DNA of 64,000 bases from an uncultured Ignatzschineria sp. (lineage in GTDB: Bacteria; Pseudomonadota; Gammaproteobacteria; Cardiobacteriales; Wohlfahrtiimonadaceae): contig CALZEE010000005.1 of NCBI GenBank assembly GCA_945639195.1, forward strand, positions 1 through 64,000. The letters run 5' to 3'. Positions 27,465 through 36,341 of this stretch are shown here, one piece after another. Made by a program: the position numbers and the translations under genes. A model generated the notes under the pieces. The model worked only from the letters and a program-made list of their open reading frames with translations. It had not been told where the DNA came from and did not search any database. Within the stretch, counting starts at the first letter, position 1. The number at the start of each line of letters is the position of its first letter.

Positions 27465-30296
27465 CTACAAGGCGCACTCATCAAGTAAAGCTTCAATACT
27501 CTTAAACTGTAAGCCTGTGTGCGTTGTTAAACCCAGCTGACATGTTTTACTCATCGACGCGCCCACATCAAACTGCGTGGCACTATCTTTTGGTAACCGT
27601 TTTAAGCTATTAGCATTGATCTCTGGCACGCTAAAGCCTTTCATTCCGCCAAAGCCGCAGCACTCGATATTGGTAGAAACCACTTCATCAGCACAGTAAC
27701 TTGCGAGTTGCGCGAGCATCTCTGCCCCGCCATCTTTTGAAACTGAGCATGGCGTATGAAGCAGTAACTTCTCGATTTTTGATTTCATCGTCAGTTTTGG
27801 CACGACTTCTTTCAGTAAGAATTCTGCTGAATGGTAAAGAATCAAACGCTCATCGAGTAACCCTTGTTTTTGTAGCTCATGCACTTGCAAGGCACATGGC
27901 GCATTATCAACATAGATCGGAATCTCGCCATAACGCGATGCCGTTAAGAGCACCTCATTCAGATTTTTAGCAGTTTCCGCCGCTTCTTTCGGCGCTTTTG
28001 CCGATATAAATGGCTGACCACAACACGCGCCTGCAATCTTATCAGGGAAGAAAGGCGTAAATCCGGCTTTATGCAACAGGCTCAGCACATGATCAAATGT
28101 GTTTTCTGGTGCGCCGCCCTTCTCTTTTTTAAGTTCCTGCATATTACGATTCACGCAGGTTGAGAAGTAAACTACCGAGTTTTCGATTTTACTCGGTACC
28201 GGCAATTTGGGTAAAGCGCTCGATACTTCCGGCATTTTTGTAGGAATCACCGGAATACCTTTAAAGACTTTATGCAGTGAGCTTGTGAGCTTATGCATCC
28301 GCTCAATGCCCATGGTATGCGCCATATTCACCGAGAAACGCATTCTTTTCTCAGCAAAGTTAAAGTGACTACCGGCAATTTTAACCAGTGCTTTACTATT
28401 CATCGGACGAATCGATTTAATAAATTCACCCGTATTAATTCCCACAGGGCAACGAAGGGAACACATTCCCGTCTCAGCACATGTCTCAATGCCGGAGTAT
28501 TGATACTGCTTATTCATCTTCGCAAAGAGTTTACGACTCTCGCCCGTACGAGGCAATGCCTGCATATTACGATATACCGCAATACGTTGACGCGGTGTGA
28601 GCGATAAGCCATCAGAAGGACATGCCGGCTCACAGAAACCACACTCGATACAATCATTAATCAACTTATCCGCCACCGGAATCGATTTAAATGAGGTGAT
28701 ATGAAGCTTCTTGTTATCGGTAATAATGACATCGGGGTTAAAAATTTTGGCGGGGTCAAAGAGCGCTTTAATATCTCGCATCACTTGGTAGATCTCGGCG
28801 CCCCACTCAGCTTCAACAAACGGTGCGATATTGCGTCCTGTTCCATGCTCGCCTTTGAGTGAACCGTTGTATTTCACCGCCACCACTTCCGCCAGCTCAT
28901 CCATAAACTTGTCGAACTGTTTCACTTTCTTTTTCGAGGTCATATCAGGTGCTAAGAGGAAATGCAGATTGCCCTCAAGCGCATGGCCCATAATCGTCGC
29001 TTCTGGGAATTTATGTTTCTCAAATAGATCCGTCAGCGCTTTCACGCCCTCCACGAGATGCTCCATCGGGAAGACCACATCTTCAGGAATAATGCTTGAG
29101 CCACTTTTACGGCCTTTTGCCACAATCGGTAATAAGCCTTTACGCGTATCCCAATAACTTTTCGTGATCTCTGGATCTGTCTGGAAGCCCGTTGCTTCCA
29201 CCACGTGGAACTCTCCGCAGACGCGCTCGATCTTGGCAATTTTCGCCTTCAGCTCTGTCTCTGTCTCGCCCATTGTTTCAATGAGTAAGCAGGCACTATC
29301 GCTATTGAGCGGGCGATAGAAGAAGCTTGGTAAGCCGGCAATCGCTTCACCAACTAAATGCAGTGTCCGACCATCAAAGAGCTCTACCGCTTCTACCGGC
29401 GCTTCTTTACGAAGGGCTTTAACGGTTTCACAACATTCTGCGAGCGACGTAAAGTAGATAAATGCCGAAGCCTTATGATCATATTCTGGCACGGTTTTAT
29501 AGACCACTTCACTCACAAAACCAAGCGTTCCCTCTGATCCCACAATAAGATGCTTTAAGATCTCAATCGGATCTTCAAAATCGATTAAAGCATTCACGCC
29601 ATAACCTGTCGTATTTTTAATACGATATTTAACCGCCACTTTCTCTTTTAAGATCGGGTTAGAAACAATCCGCTCACGAAGGCTCGTTAGCTCCGCTAAG
29701 AAACTTGCATGACTCACTCTAAATGCCGCGATATTCTCGGCATCACGCGTATCTAAAATCGTCCCATCATTGAGGATCATACGAATATCTTGGAGCGTAT
29801 GATATGTGTTGTTTTTGGTACCACAGCACATACCACTACTATTATTGGAGACAATCCCGCCAATACGCGCCACGCTAATAGAGGCAGGATCTGGCCCGAT
29901 TTTACGTTGATACGGTTTCAGCGCTTTGTTTACGCTCGCCCCAATCACCATTGGCCCAACCGTTACATGATCGCCCTTACCGGTAATATTAAGCGTTAAG
30001 AATTCATGCCCCAAAAGAACTAATACTGATTTACTGGAAGTCTGCCCAGAAAGAGAGGTTCCTGATGCCCTAAAGGTGAGCGCCACACCGCATTCTTTCG
30101 CCGCTTTAATAAGCCCAATCACTTCGGTTTCATTATCCGCACGAACAACTACTTGGGGGATATATCGATAGAGACTCGCATCTGTCCCATAGGCAAATCG
30201 GTAAAAATAATCCGTATAGACAGATTTCTCTCCAACAATACTATGGGCTAGCGCTGCAAATTTTTGATGCGCTGCATCTAACGGCATATCTTTCAT
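27465..30296 (-). CDS. FAD- and Fe-S-containing D-lactate dehydrogenase-type enzyme
   Basis: Large flavoprotein of 943 residues that fuses an FAD-linked oxidase to an iron-sulfur reductase part. The N-terminal FAD domain shows RASGTSLSGQ, GGIVSNNSSGMCCGT and GSEGTLGFV; the substrate side shows HALEGNLHF and GEHGTGRN. Two ferredoxin motifs follow (CIECGFCEPACP and CAETGMCSLRCP), then CCG-type domains (GACCGQPF, CCGFGGMKG). This architecture matches the quinone-linked Fe-S D-lactate dehydrogenases of pseudomonads and related D-2-hydroxyacid dehydrogenases. It likely feeds electrons to quinones at the inner membrane. ATG 30296 behind GAGAAG is preferred to 30335. The precise hydroxyacid is unproven. 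Confidence 0.87.
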   Translation of the reverse strand: MKDMPLDAAHQKFAALAHSIVGEKSVYTDYFYRFAYGTDASLYRYIPQVVVRADNETEVIGLIKAAKECGVALTFRASGTSLSGQTSSKSVLVLLGHEFLTLNITGKGDHVTVGPMVIGASVNKALKPYQRKIGPDPASISVARIGGIVSNNSSGMCCGTKNNTYHTLQDIRMILNDGTILDTRDAENIAAFRVSHASFLAELTSLRERIVSNPILKEKVAVKYRIKNTTGYGVNALIDFEDPIEILKHLIVGSEGTLGFVSEVVYKTVPEYDHKASAFIYFTSLAECCETVKALRKEAPVEAVELFDGRTLHLVGEAIAGLPSFFYRPLNSDSACLLIETMGETETELKAKIAKIERVCGEFHVVEATGFQTDPEITKSYWDTRKGLLPIVAKGRKSGSSIIPEDVVFPMEHLVEGVKALTDLFEKHKFPEATIMGHALEGNLHFLLAPDMTSKKKVKQFDKFMDELAEVVAVKYNGSLKGEHGTGRNIAPFVEAEWGAEIYQVMRDIKALFDPAKIFNPDVIITDNKKLHITSFKSIPVADKLINDCIECGFCEPACPSDGLSLTPRQRIAVYRNMQALPRTGESRKLFAKMNKQYQYSGIETCAETGMCSLRCPVGINTGEFIKSIRPMNSKALVKIAGSHFNFAEKRMRFSVNMAHTMGIERMHKLTSSLHKVFKGIPVIPTKMPEVSSALPKLPVPSKIENSVVYFSTCVNRNMQELKKEKGGAPENTFDHVLSLLHKAGFTPFFPDKIAGACCGQPFISAKAPKEAAETAKNLNEVLLTASRYGEIPIYVDNAPCALQVHELQKQGLLDERLILYHSAEFLLKEVVPKLTMKSKIEKLLLHTPCSVSKDGGAEMLAQLASYCADEVVSTNIECCGFGGMKGFSVPEINANSLKRLPKDSATQFDVGASMSKTCQLGLTTHTGLQFKSIEALLDECAL

Positions 30297-31258
30297 TTTT
30301 CTTCTCTCATATCTGCTAGCACGATCTTCTTGCACTTATCACTTGTGCAACGCTATTCGATCGCTACTTTAAGGTTATTCGTCAAGGTCATTTACCGCGG
30401 AGTATTGCAGTATTGCGATATTGCTACGTAAATGAATCCCTTTTTTATGGCCATGATCAATCATTACGGAAGGAGATAGGCTTCATCAACAGATCATTGT
30501 GATAGATTTTCCGCACACTAACCAAAATGCTGTTTCGCAAGTTATCATACAGATAAATCAGCGACTCAATCACTTAATCATCCCTATTAATTACATTAAT
30601 GACCGAAGATAATCAATATTGAGATATTGTCGTATGAAAAAATCTACCAGAACAATCTTTATGAAGCCTTGAAAGGCACTATTATACGACCTTTCACGCC
30701 CCTTCCCTCAATGCTCAATCCCCTATTAAATTTAATGACTGATTATTAGGGCGGCATTTTCATCTAATTATAAGATAAAAATGATCGATTATCCCGATAA
30801 AATGCCCCAATAACGCGATTCAACGTCGTAACACCTTATCAAGCATCCACATTTATATCGATTGATGGCGATACTCATCATTCTTATTACGGAAATTGTC
30901 ATGCCCTTCCTCATGATCCTTATTCTTTTCGCATCCGCGAGATATTCACAACCTCCCGTATGATTATCAACATACATCCATGTATCTAGAGAATCTCCAA
31001 CCTCTCTAAAAGTCCTGATTTTCAGCAAGAAGAGAAGTTACCAACACTTTTTCCTAAGGCTTTTACAGAGGATACCCACAAAGTTATCCACAGGATAAAC
31101 CTTCTTATCCTCAGGATTGATCTCATGATTTCCGATACAATTCCCGGCATTCTGCTTACCTCCTCTTTATCAGTTCCAATGATACGTCCAAGATTTTGAA
31201 ATTCGCCCCTAACAATTCCTGTAGTTTCCGCTTGATCGCCCTTTTTTCCGAAGGATAA
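30297..31258. other. 962-base gap upstream of lon; one DnaA-box-like site, no gene
   Basis: No convincing gene. A minus-strand frame at 30789-31028 begins with TTG and looks non-coding. TTATCCACA (31084-31092) equals the DnaA-box consensus, and TTATCAACA near 30966 is a one-base variant, but the cluster is too sparse to call an origin. Both flanking genes have promoters here. Confidence 0.45.
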
Positions 31259-33790
31259 ATGAATGTTAAGGTTGATATCAAAGAATTCATCCCCATTGTT
31301 GATTCAGTTTCCGAAATTATCGATTCGATCGATCAGACGGAAAAAAACTATAAAAGCGACCGCAATGATCGCGAGTCCGCTGAAAACATATTAAGGAACC
31401 TTATGAGTGAAAATAAAAAAACGACGCTTCCCGCCGTTGATATCAAAGTCAAAGGGCAAAATGAGGTCATTATTGAAGGGGATACTGTGTCAAACATTAT
31501 CCATATCCTTCCACTCAGTGATCGCCCATTTTTCCCGCCGCAGATTGCACCGCTCCTCTTAAATGAAGAGCCTTGGCTCACCACGCTCGATTCTATTATG
31601 GAAAATCGCACGCGCGTGATCGGGCTTGTGCTCACTAAAAAAGAAGAGCACTTTAATCTCGAAACAGGGGATTTCCATGAGTATGGAACACTTGTCCATA
31701 TTCATCATCCGCATCGTGAAAATGGTAAAGTCCAATTTATTGCCCAAGGGACGAAGCGTTTCCGCATTAAAAAATGGATCTCAAAAGAGATTCCTTTTGT
31801 CGCGCAAGTTGAATACTTTGATGAGTCAACACTAGAAAAGTCTGATGAAGTTCGTGCTTACTCAATGGCGGTTGTGAATGCGCTCAAAGAGCTTATTCCC
31901 TTTAACCCGCTCTTCTCAGAAGAGCTCAAGCACTTCTTAACACGCTTTAATAGTAATGATCCTTCTCCCTTTGCAGACTTTGCAGCGAGTATGACGACCA
32001 CTTCTAAAGATGAACTCCAAGAAGTGCTCTCAACGATTCCCCTTGTGCCAAGATTACGTAAAGTGCTTGCGATTATTCAAAACGAGATCAAAGTTGCTAA
32101 ACTCCAAAACTCGATCAGTGAAGAGGTGGATGAGCAACTCTCAGATCAGCAGCGTCAATACTTCCTTCGTGAACAGCTGAAAGTGATTCAGCAGGAACTC
32201 GGGCTCTCTAAAGATGATAAATCTGCCGATATTGAAAAATTCGTCGAGCGTTTATTAGAGAAAGATATCCCAGAAGCGGCGCAAGAGCGCATTGATGATG
32301 AGCTCGAAAAGCTCCAGATTTTAGAAACGGGTTCGCCAGAATATGGTGTGACACGTAACTATCTCGATATCATTACCGATCTCCCATGGGGACAAAAATC
32401 GCCGGACAATTTCAACCTTAAAAATGCCCGTCGCATTCTTGATCGCGACCATTTTGGACTAGAAGATGTGAAGGATCGTATTATCGAAACCCTCGCAGTG
32501 GGCAAACGTAAAGGCGAAATCAAAGGTACGATTATTCTTTTAGTCGGTCCGCCGGGCGTTGGTAAAACCTCCATCGGGCGCTCTGTTGCCGATAGCCTTG
32601 GTCGTAAGTTCTACCGCTTTAGCTTAGGCGGTGCGCGTGATGAGGCTGAGATCAAAGGCCATCGCCGAACCTACATTGGCGCAATGCCGGGGAAACTGAT
32701 CCAAGCATTGAAAGAAACAAAGGCAGATAACCCTGTCATCATGCTCGATGAGATCGACAAGATGGGACAATCCTATCAAGGCGACCCAGGCTCTGCACTG
32801 CTTGAAGTGCTCGATCCGGCGCAAAATGGCGAGTTCTTAGATCACTATTTAGATGTGCGTTATGATCTTTCTAACGTGCTCTTTATCTGTACTGCAAACA
32901 CGCTTGATTCGATTCCCGCGGCGCTTCTTGACCGTATGGATGTGATTCGTCTTTCTGGGTATATCTTGGAAGAAAAAAGCAAAATTGCGCGTCAATATCT
33001 CTGGCCTAAACAACTTGAAAAAGCAGGCTTTGATAAGAAAGAGCTCAAGATTACGGCAGGTGCGATCGAAAAGGTCATTGATGATTATGCGCGTGAAGCC
33101 GGGGTGCGTCAGCTTGAGAAGCAGCTCGGAAAAATCGTGCGAAAAGCGGCCGTGAAATTTGAAACAGATGAGCTTACAAGCCTTTCTGTCGGGGTATCAG
33201 ACATCGTGCCATTCCTTGGCAATCCTTACTTTAACCGTGAAAAACCGGTGCAAAATGTCGGGGTGATCACAGGACTTGCATGGACCTCAATGGGCGGTGT
33301 AACGCTACCTGTTGAAGCGGTGAAGATTCATGACTTACAGCGTGGCATTAAGCTCACCGGGCAACTGGGCGAAGTGATGCAGGAATCTGCGAACATTGCG
33401 TATAGCTATATTTTAGCGAATGCAAAATCGCTCGGGATTGATGATAAATTCTTTGAAAAAGCCTTTATCCATATTCACGCACCAGAAGGCGCTACGCCAA
33501 AAGATGGCCCAAGTGCCGGCATTACGCTCGCTTCATGCTTGATGTCGCTTGCGCTGAATAAAGTACCGAAGAATATCGCCATGACCGGCGAGCTCACTTT
33601 AATTGGTCAAGTATTGCCGATTGGAGGCGTAAAAGAGAAACTGATCGCTGCTAAACGCGTGGGCATTAAAGAGATTATCTTCCCGAAAGATAACCAAAAA
33701 GATGCTGATGAGCTTCCGCAATATCTCCGTGATGGTTTAAAACTTCACTTTGTAGAGAACTTTAAAGATGTTGCAAAACTCCTCTTTTAA
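31259..33790 (+). CDS. lon: ATP-dependent Lon protease
   Basis: Lon protease of 843 residues with all three parts: an N-terminal substrate-binding LAN domain (HILPLSDRPFFPPQIAPLL), an AAA+ module with Walker A GPPGVGKTS and Walker B VIMLDEIDK, and a C-terminal protease with catalytic serine in PKDGPSAGIT and the paired lysine downstream. It degrades misfolded and regulatory proteins in the cytosol. About 80 residues precede the LAN start, more than in E. coli Lon. A second start at ATG 31403 with AAGGAACC before it would give 795 residues; both have ribosome sites. The extension recalls Lon-2/AsrA-type proteins. A strong terminator follows, and no clp genes are adjacent. Confidence 0.95.
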   Translation: MNVKVDIKEFIPIVDSVSEIIDSIDQTEKNYKSDRNDRESAENILRNLMSENKKTTLPAVDIKVKGQNEVIIEGDTVSNIIHILPLSDRPFFPPQIAPLLLNEEPWLTTLDSIMENRTRVIGLVLTKKEEHFNLETGDFHEYGTLVHIHHPHRENGKVQFIAQGTKRFRIKKWISKEIPFVAQVEYFDESTLEKSDEVRAYSMAVVNALKELIPFNPLFSEELKHFLTRFNSNDPSPFADFAASMTTTSKDELQEVLSTIPLVPRLRKVLAIIQNEIKVAKLQNSISEEVDEQLSDQQRQYFLREQLKVIQQELGLSKDDKSADIEKFVERLLEKDIPEAAQERIDDELEKLQILETGSPEYGVTRNYLDIITDLPWGQKSPDNFNLKNARRILDRDHFGLEDVKDRIIETLAVGKRKGEIKGTIILLVGPPGVGKTSIGRSVADSLGRKFYRFSLGGARDEAEIKGHRRTYIGAMPGKLIQALKETKADNPVIMLDEIDKMGQSYQGDPGSALLEVLDPAQNGEFLDHYLDVRYDLSNVLFICTANTLDSIPAALLDRMDVIRLSGYILEEKSKIARQYLWPKQLEKAGFDKKELKITAGAIEKVIDDYAREAGVRQLEKQLGKIVRKAAVKFETDELTSLSVGVSDIVPFLGNPYFNREKPVQNVGVITGLAWTSMGGVTLPVEAVKIHDLQRGIKLTGQLGEVMQESANIAYSYILANAKSLGIDDKFFEKAFIHIHAPEGATPKDGPSAGITLASCLMSLALNKVPKNIAMTGELTLIGQVLPIGGVKEKLIAAKRVGIKEIIFPKDNQKDADELPQYLRDGLKLHFVENFKDVAKLLF

Positions 33791-33832
33791 GTAGTACCTA
33801 TATCAATATCTATATTCATTTATAGATATCTT

Positions 33833-33867
33833 AAAAGCGCTGAGATCGTTGGTCTCGGCGCTTTTTT
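33833..33867 (+). terminator. terminator after lon
   Basis: AAAAGCGCTGAGATC and GGTCTCGGCGCTTTT arms (one G-T pair) with a short loop, followed by T residues. Confidence 0.93.
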
Positions 33868-33889
33868 ATGTGCGTTGAAAACCCTCGCG

Positions 33890-34509
33890 CATCAACTAGG
33901 CTTGCATGGCGTCGGATATAACGGCTGAGGCGCTTCTCAAATCCGGCTCGCCGACTTCTGAGTGCTTTCAGCACTCAATTTGCTGGCGCGAGATTGCCGG
34001 CAATGTGCAAACATTCGACCCAGCTTTGTATCAGCTTTGAATACCAACGCATCAAACTCACTTGCACGACGTCGGATGGAACGGCTGATGTGCTTCTCTA
34101 ATCTGGCTCGCCGACTTCTGAGTGCTTGCAGCACTCAACTTGCTGGCGCGAGATTGCCGGCAATGTGCAAGCATTCGACCCAGCTTTGTATCAGCTTTGA
34201 ATACCAACGCATCAAACTCACTTGCACGACGTCGGATGGAACGGCTGATGTGCTTCTCTAATCTGGCTCGCCGACTTCTGAGTGCTTGCAGCACTCAACT
34301 TGCTGGCGCGAGATTGCCGGCAATGTGCAAGCATTCGACCCAGCTTTGTATCAGCTTTGAATACCAACGCATCAAACTCACTTGCACGACGTCGGATGGA
34401 ACGGCTGATGTGCTTCTCTAATCTGGCTCGCCGACTTCTGAGTGCTTGCAGCCCTCAACTTGCTGGCGCGCGATTGCCGGCAATGTGCAAGCATTCGACC
34501 CAGCTTTGA
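33890..34509 (+). repeat. four tandem units of the modular intergenic repeat (160-bp period)
   Basis: Units start near 33890, 34050, 34210 and 34370, exactly 160 bases apart. The last three are almost identical; the first differs at more positions. Each has the head CACTTGCACGACGTCGGATG, CTCGCCGACTT, the hairpin GAGTGC-TTGCA-GCACTC, and the tail GATTGCCGGCAATGTGCAAG to CATTCGACCCAGCTTTG. Short open frames across the array are by-products of the repeat, not genes. Confidence 0.92.
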
Positions 34510-34532
34510 GTGAGATTGAAAATTTCTCAACA

Positions 34533-34560
34533 AAAAAGGCAACCCTAAGGCTGCCTTTTT
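34533..34560 (-). terminator. terminator after the YkvI-type gene
   Basis: AAAAAGGCA-A-CC / GG-C-TGCCTTTTT hairpin. It lies 18 bases past the minus-strand stop and also faces the repeat array. Confidence 0.85.
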
Positions 34561-34577
34561 ATTGACTAATACATGCG

Positions 34578-35699
34578 TTATTTGTAACAAGCGATTCTTG
34601 CAATCTCGCCGCTGTTTTCTAGTTTGCGGATTTTGAAAGGTCCGTAGAAAATCATCGCGATGAGGACAATACCGATGTAACCTGCGATCGGGTAGAAGTA
34701 ACCCATGAGTTGAATAAAGCCGACGAAACTAATGCCGTAACCTGCGATTAAGGTAATCACAATCAACTGACGTGATTTAACCGTTTCCATCTCCACATAA
34801 CGAGAGATGAAGACATAGAACATACTCACCGCCGTACTATAAATCATCGCAAGCGCAGAGAGCGAGAGAAGCGGGCTTAATGCCGGAACATAAGTGTTCA
34901 TGATTTGAAGTGATGGCATGCTCGCAAGCGTTTCTACCGTTGGGGCGATTGTTTTGATCTGTGCAAAGAGTGCAAAGTGACCCATTGCTAATACACCACC
35001 GATAATTAATCCGCCTAATGCCCCGCCATAACGTGCCACTTTAGGATCTTTCTCTTCACCACCAATCACCAACGACATTCCCACGCCGGCAACCGTCATC
35101 ATCGTGACATGGTTCAATGCTGCAACCCACCAGTTTGGAAGCGTATCCGGAAGCGTGTCGCCGACCGCCATAACATAGTCATTTAACTCTGCATAGGTTT
35201 CTGTCTGATTAGACAATCCTTGATAGACCATAATCGAGAGAAGCCCGATTAACACGGGGGTGATCATGCCGATCACTAAGATGATTTTGCGAAGTCGCAT
35301 CATTAAGGTGATTAAGACTAATACGGTCATGATGAGCGAACCCTGCCAAAGCGGTAAACCATATTGCTGTTTAAAGAGTGCGCCACTGCCTGAAAGCATG
35401 ATAATGCCGGTACCGAGCATCATAATGAGAATTAAGATATCAACAAAACGCCCAACCACTTTACCGCCCACTAAGTACGTTGCAGATTTATAGTTTTTGG
35501 ATTGTAATCTTTGCCCTAATCCGGTTACAAAGTAACCCACAATGCCATAAAGTATAGTGGCAAAGATGACTCCTTTGGTGCCATCGAGCCCGAATGATGT
35601 GTAGTAGAAAAAGGGTTCCATTCCAGATGCGTTACCCGCACCTACAACGACACTCGCATAAGCAAATGCCACAATCATAATTTCAAAAACTTTTTTCAT
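34578..35699 (-). CDS. YkvI-type membrane permease
   Basis: Inner-membrane protein of 373 residues with about ten hydrophobic helices, resembling the YkvI family of the APC superfamily. The N-terminus AFAYASVVVGAGNASGMEP carries the glycine-rich first helix typical of Na+-coupled amino-acid carriers. AGGAGG precedes the ATG. It is divergent from amaB, dpkA and amaA, so uptake of lysine, D-lysine or pipecolate is a plausible role, by context only. A terminator follows directly. Confidence 0.75.
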   Translation of the reverse strand: MKKVFEIMIVAFAYASVVVGAGNASGMEPFFYYTSFGLDGTKGVIFATILYGIVGYFVTGLGQRLQSKNYKSATYLVGGKVVGRFVDILILIMMLGTGIIMLSGSGALFKQQYGLPLWQGSLIMTVLVLITLMMRLRKIILVIGMITPVLIGLLSIMVYQGLSNQTETYAELNDYVMAVGDTLPDTLPNWWVAALNHVTMMTVAGVGMSLVIGGEEKDPKVARYGGALGGLIIGGVLAMGHFALFAQIKTIAPTVETLASMPSLQIMNTYVPALSPLLSLSALAMIYSTAVSMFYVFISRYVEMETVKSRQLIVITLIAGYGISFVGFIQLMGYFYPIAGYIGIVLIAMIFYGPFKIRKLENSGEIARIACYK

Positions 35700-36341
35700 T
35701 CTTAATCCTCCTGAGTGATTAGATCATCCAGAGTTTCTTAGGCTTATTGTTGTCACCCATTCCCGGAAATCAGTGATTTAACCGTCTTTTAGTGAGCTGT
35801 TTTGTCAGCTTTTCTCATGTTTTAGAACATGTTTTTTTGCCTATTAAAATCTCTGAAGCTGCTTCGATAGTCGCTGTATTGAGTAAGAAGTGTCAAAAGA
35901 TATGAATTCAGTAGTTGATGAATTTTTTTCGTAAAGTCTGATGCCGATTTATAGAAATGCGCTCATAACGTCCTCGCGCGCGCCAATGCTTAAAGTGATT
36001 CATACAAATCACCGGGAAAACTGACTAAAACACGCCGATATTAAACCTGTAATTCTCGCAAAACGCGCTTTATAGCAGGAATCTTAGACTCTATTCCTTA
36101 AAGGAATGAAGCTGTGCATTTAGTTCGTTTGTCTTGTTGCGCTTTTCCCATGTAGGATCAAATCATGCCCTTATAAAGCAGTTCTGAATCTCCACGTTTC
36201 ACTACCAGAACTAATCCCTTTAGAAAGGGCGCAATGATGATAAAAAAATAACAGCAAAAAATAAGGGATCAGTGATCCTTCCAGAGGCAACTGGAAAGAT
36301 CCCCCTTGAAGCTTTCATATTACATAGTGAGGATTATTGAG
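35700..36341. promoter_or_regulatory. 642-base divergent promoter region of the pipecolate genes
   Basis: No gene. ATTCCTT-A-AAGGAAT (36093-36107) is a perfect palindrome and a good operator candidate. Just before amaB, 36263-36306 can fold as GGGATC/GATCCC around TTCCAG-N6-CTGGAA, a leader hairpin of unknown role. I recognise no known riboswitch. Confidence 0.45.

Noticed and set aside
30660..30705. Heat-shock (sigma-32) promoter for lon
   Set aside because: CTTGAAA is present at 30668, but no CCCCAT-like -10 element lies at the required distance, and the site is about 590 bases from the gene.
30789..31028. Minus-strand frame of 79 codons upstream of lon
   Set aside because: It begins with TTG, lacks a ribosome site, and its composition does not resemble the coding regions here.
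31071..31110. Replication origin near lon
   Set aside because: Only one consensus DnaA box and one near-match, with no AT-rich unwinding repeat and no dnaA, dnaN or gid genes nearby.
33937..34590. Several overlapping open frames of 65-99 codons on both strands
   Set aside because: They are the same translation repeated every 160 bases across the tandem array and simply follow the repeat sequence.
36263..36306. Riboswitch before amaB
   Set aside because: There is a hairpin with GGCAACTGG, but the conserved cores of lysine or glycine riboswitches are absent.
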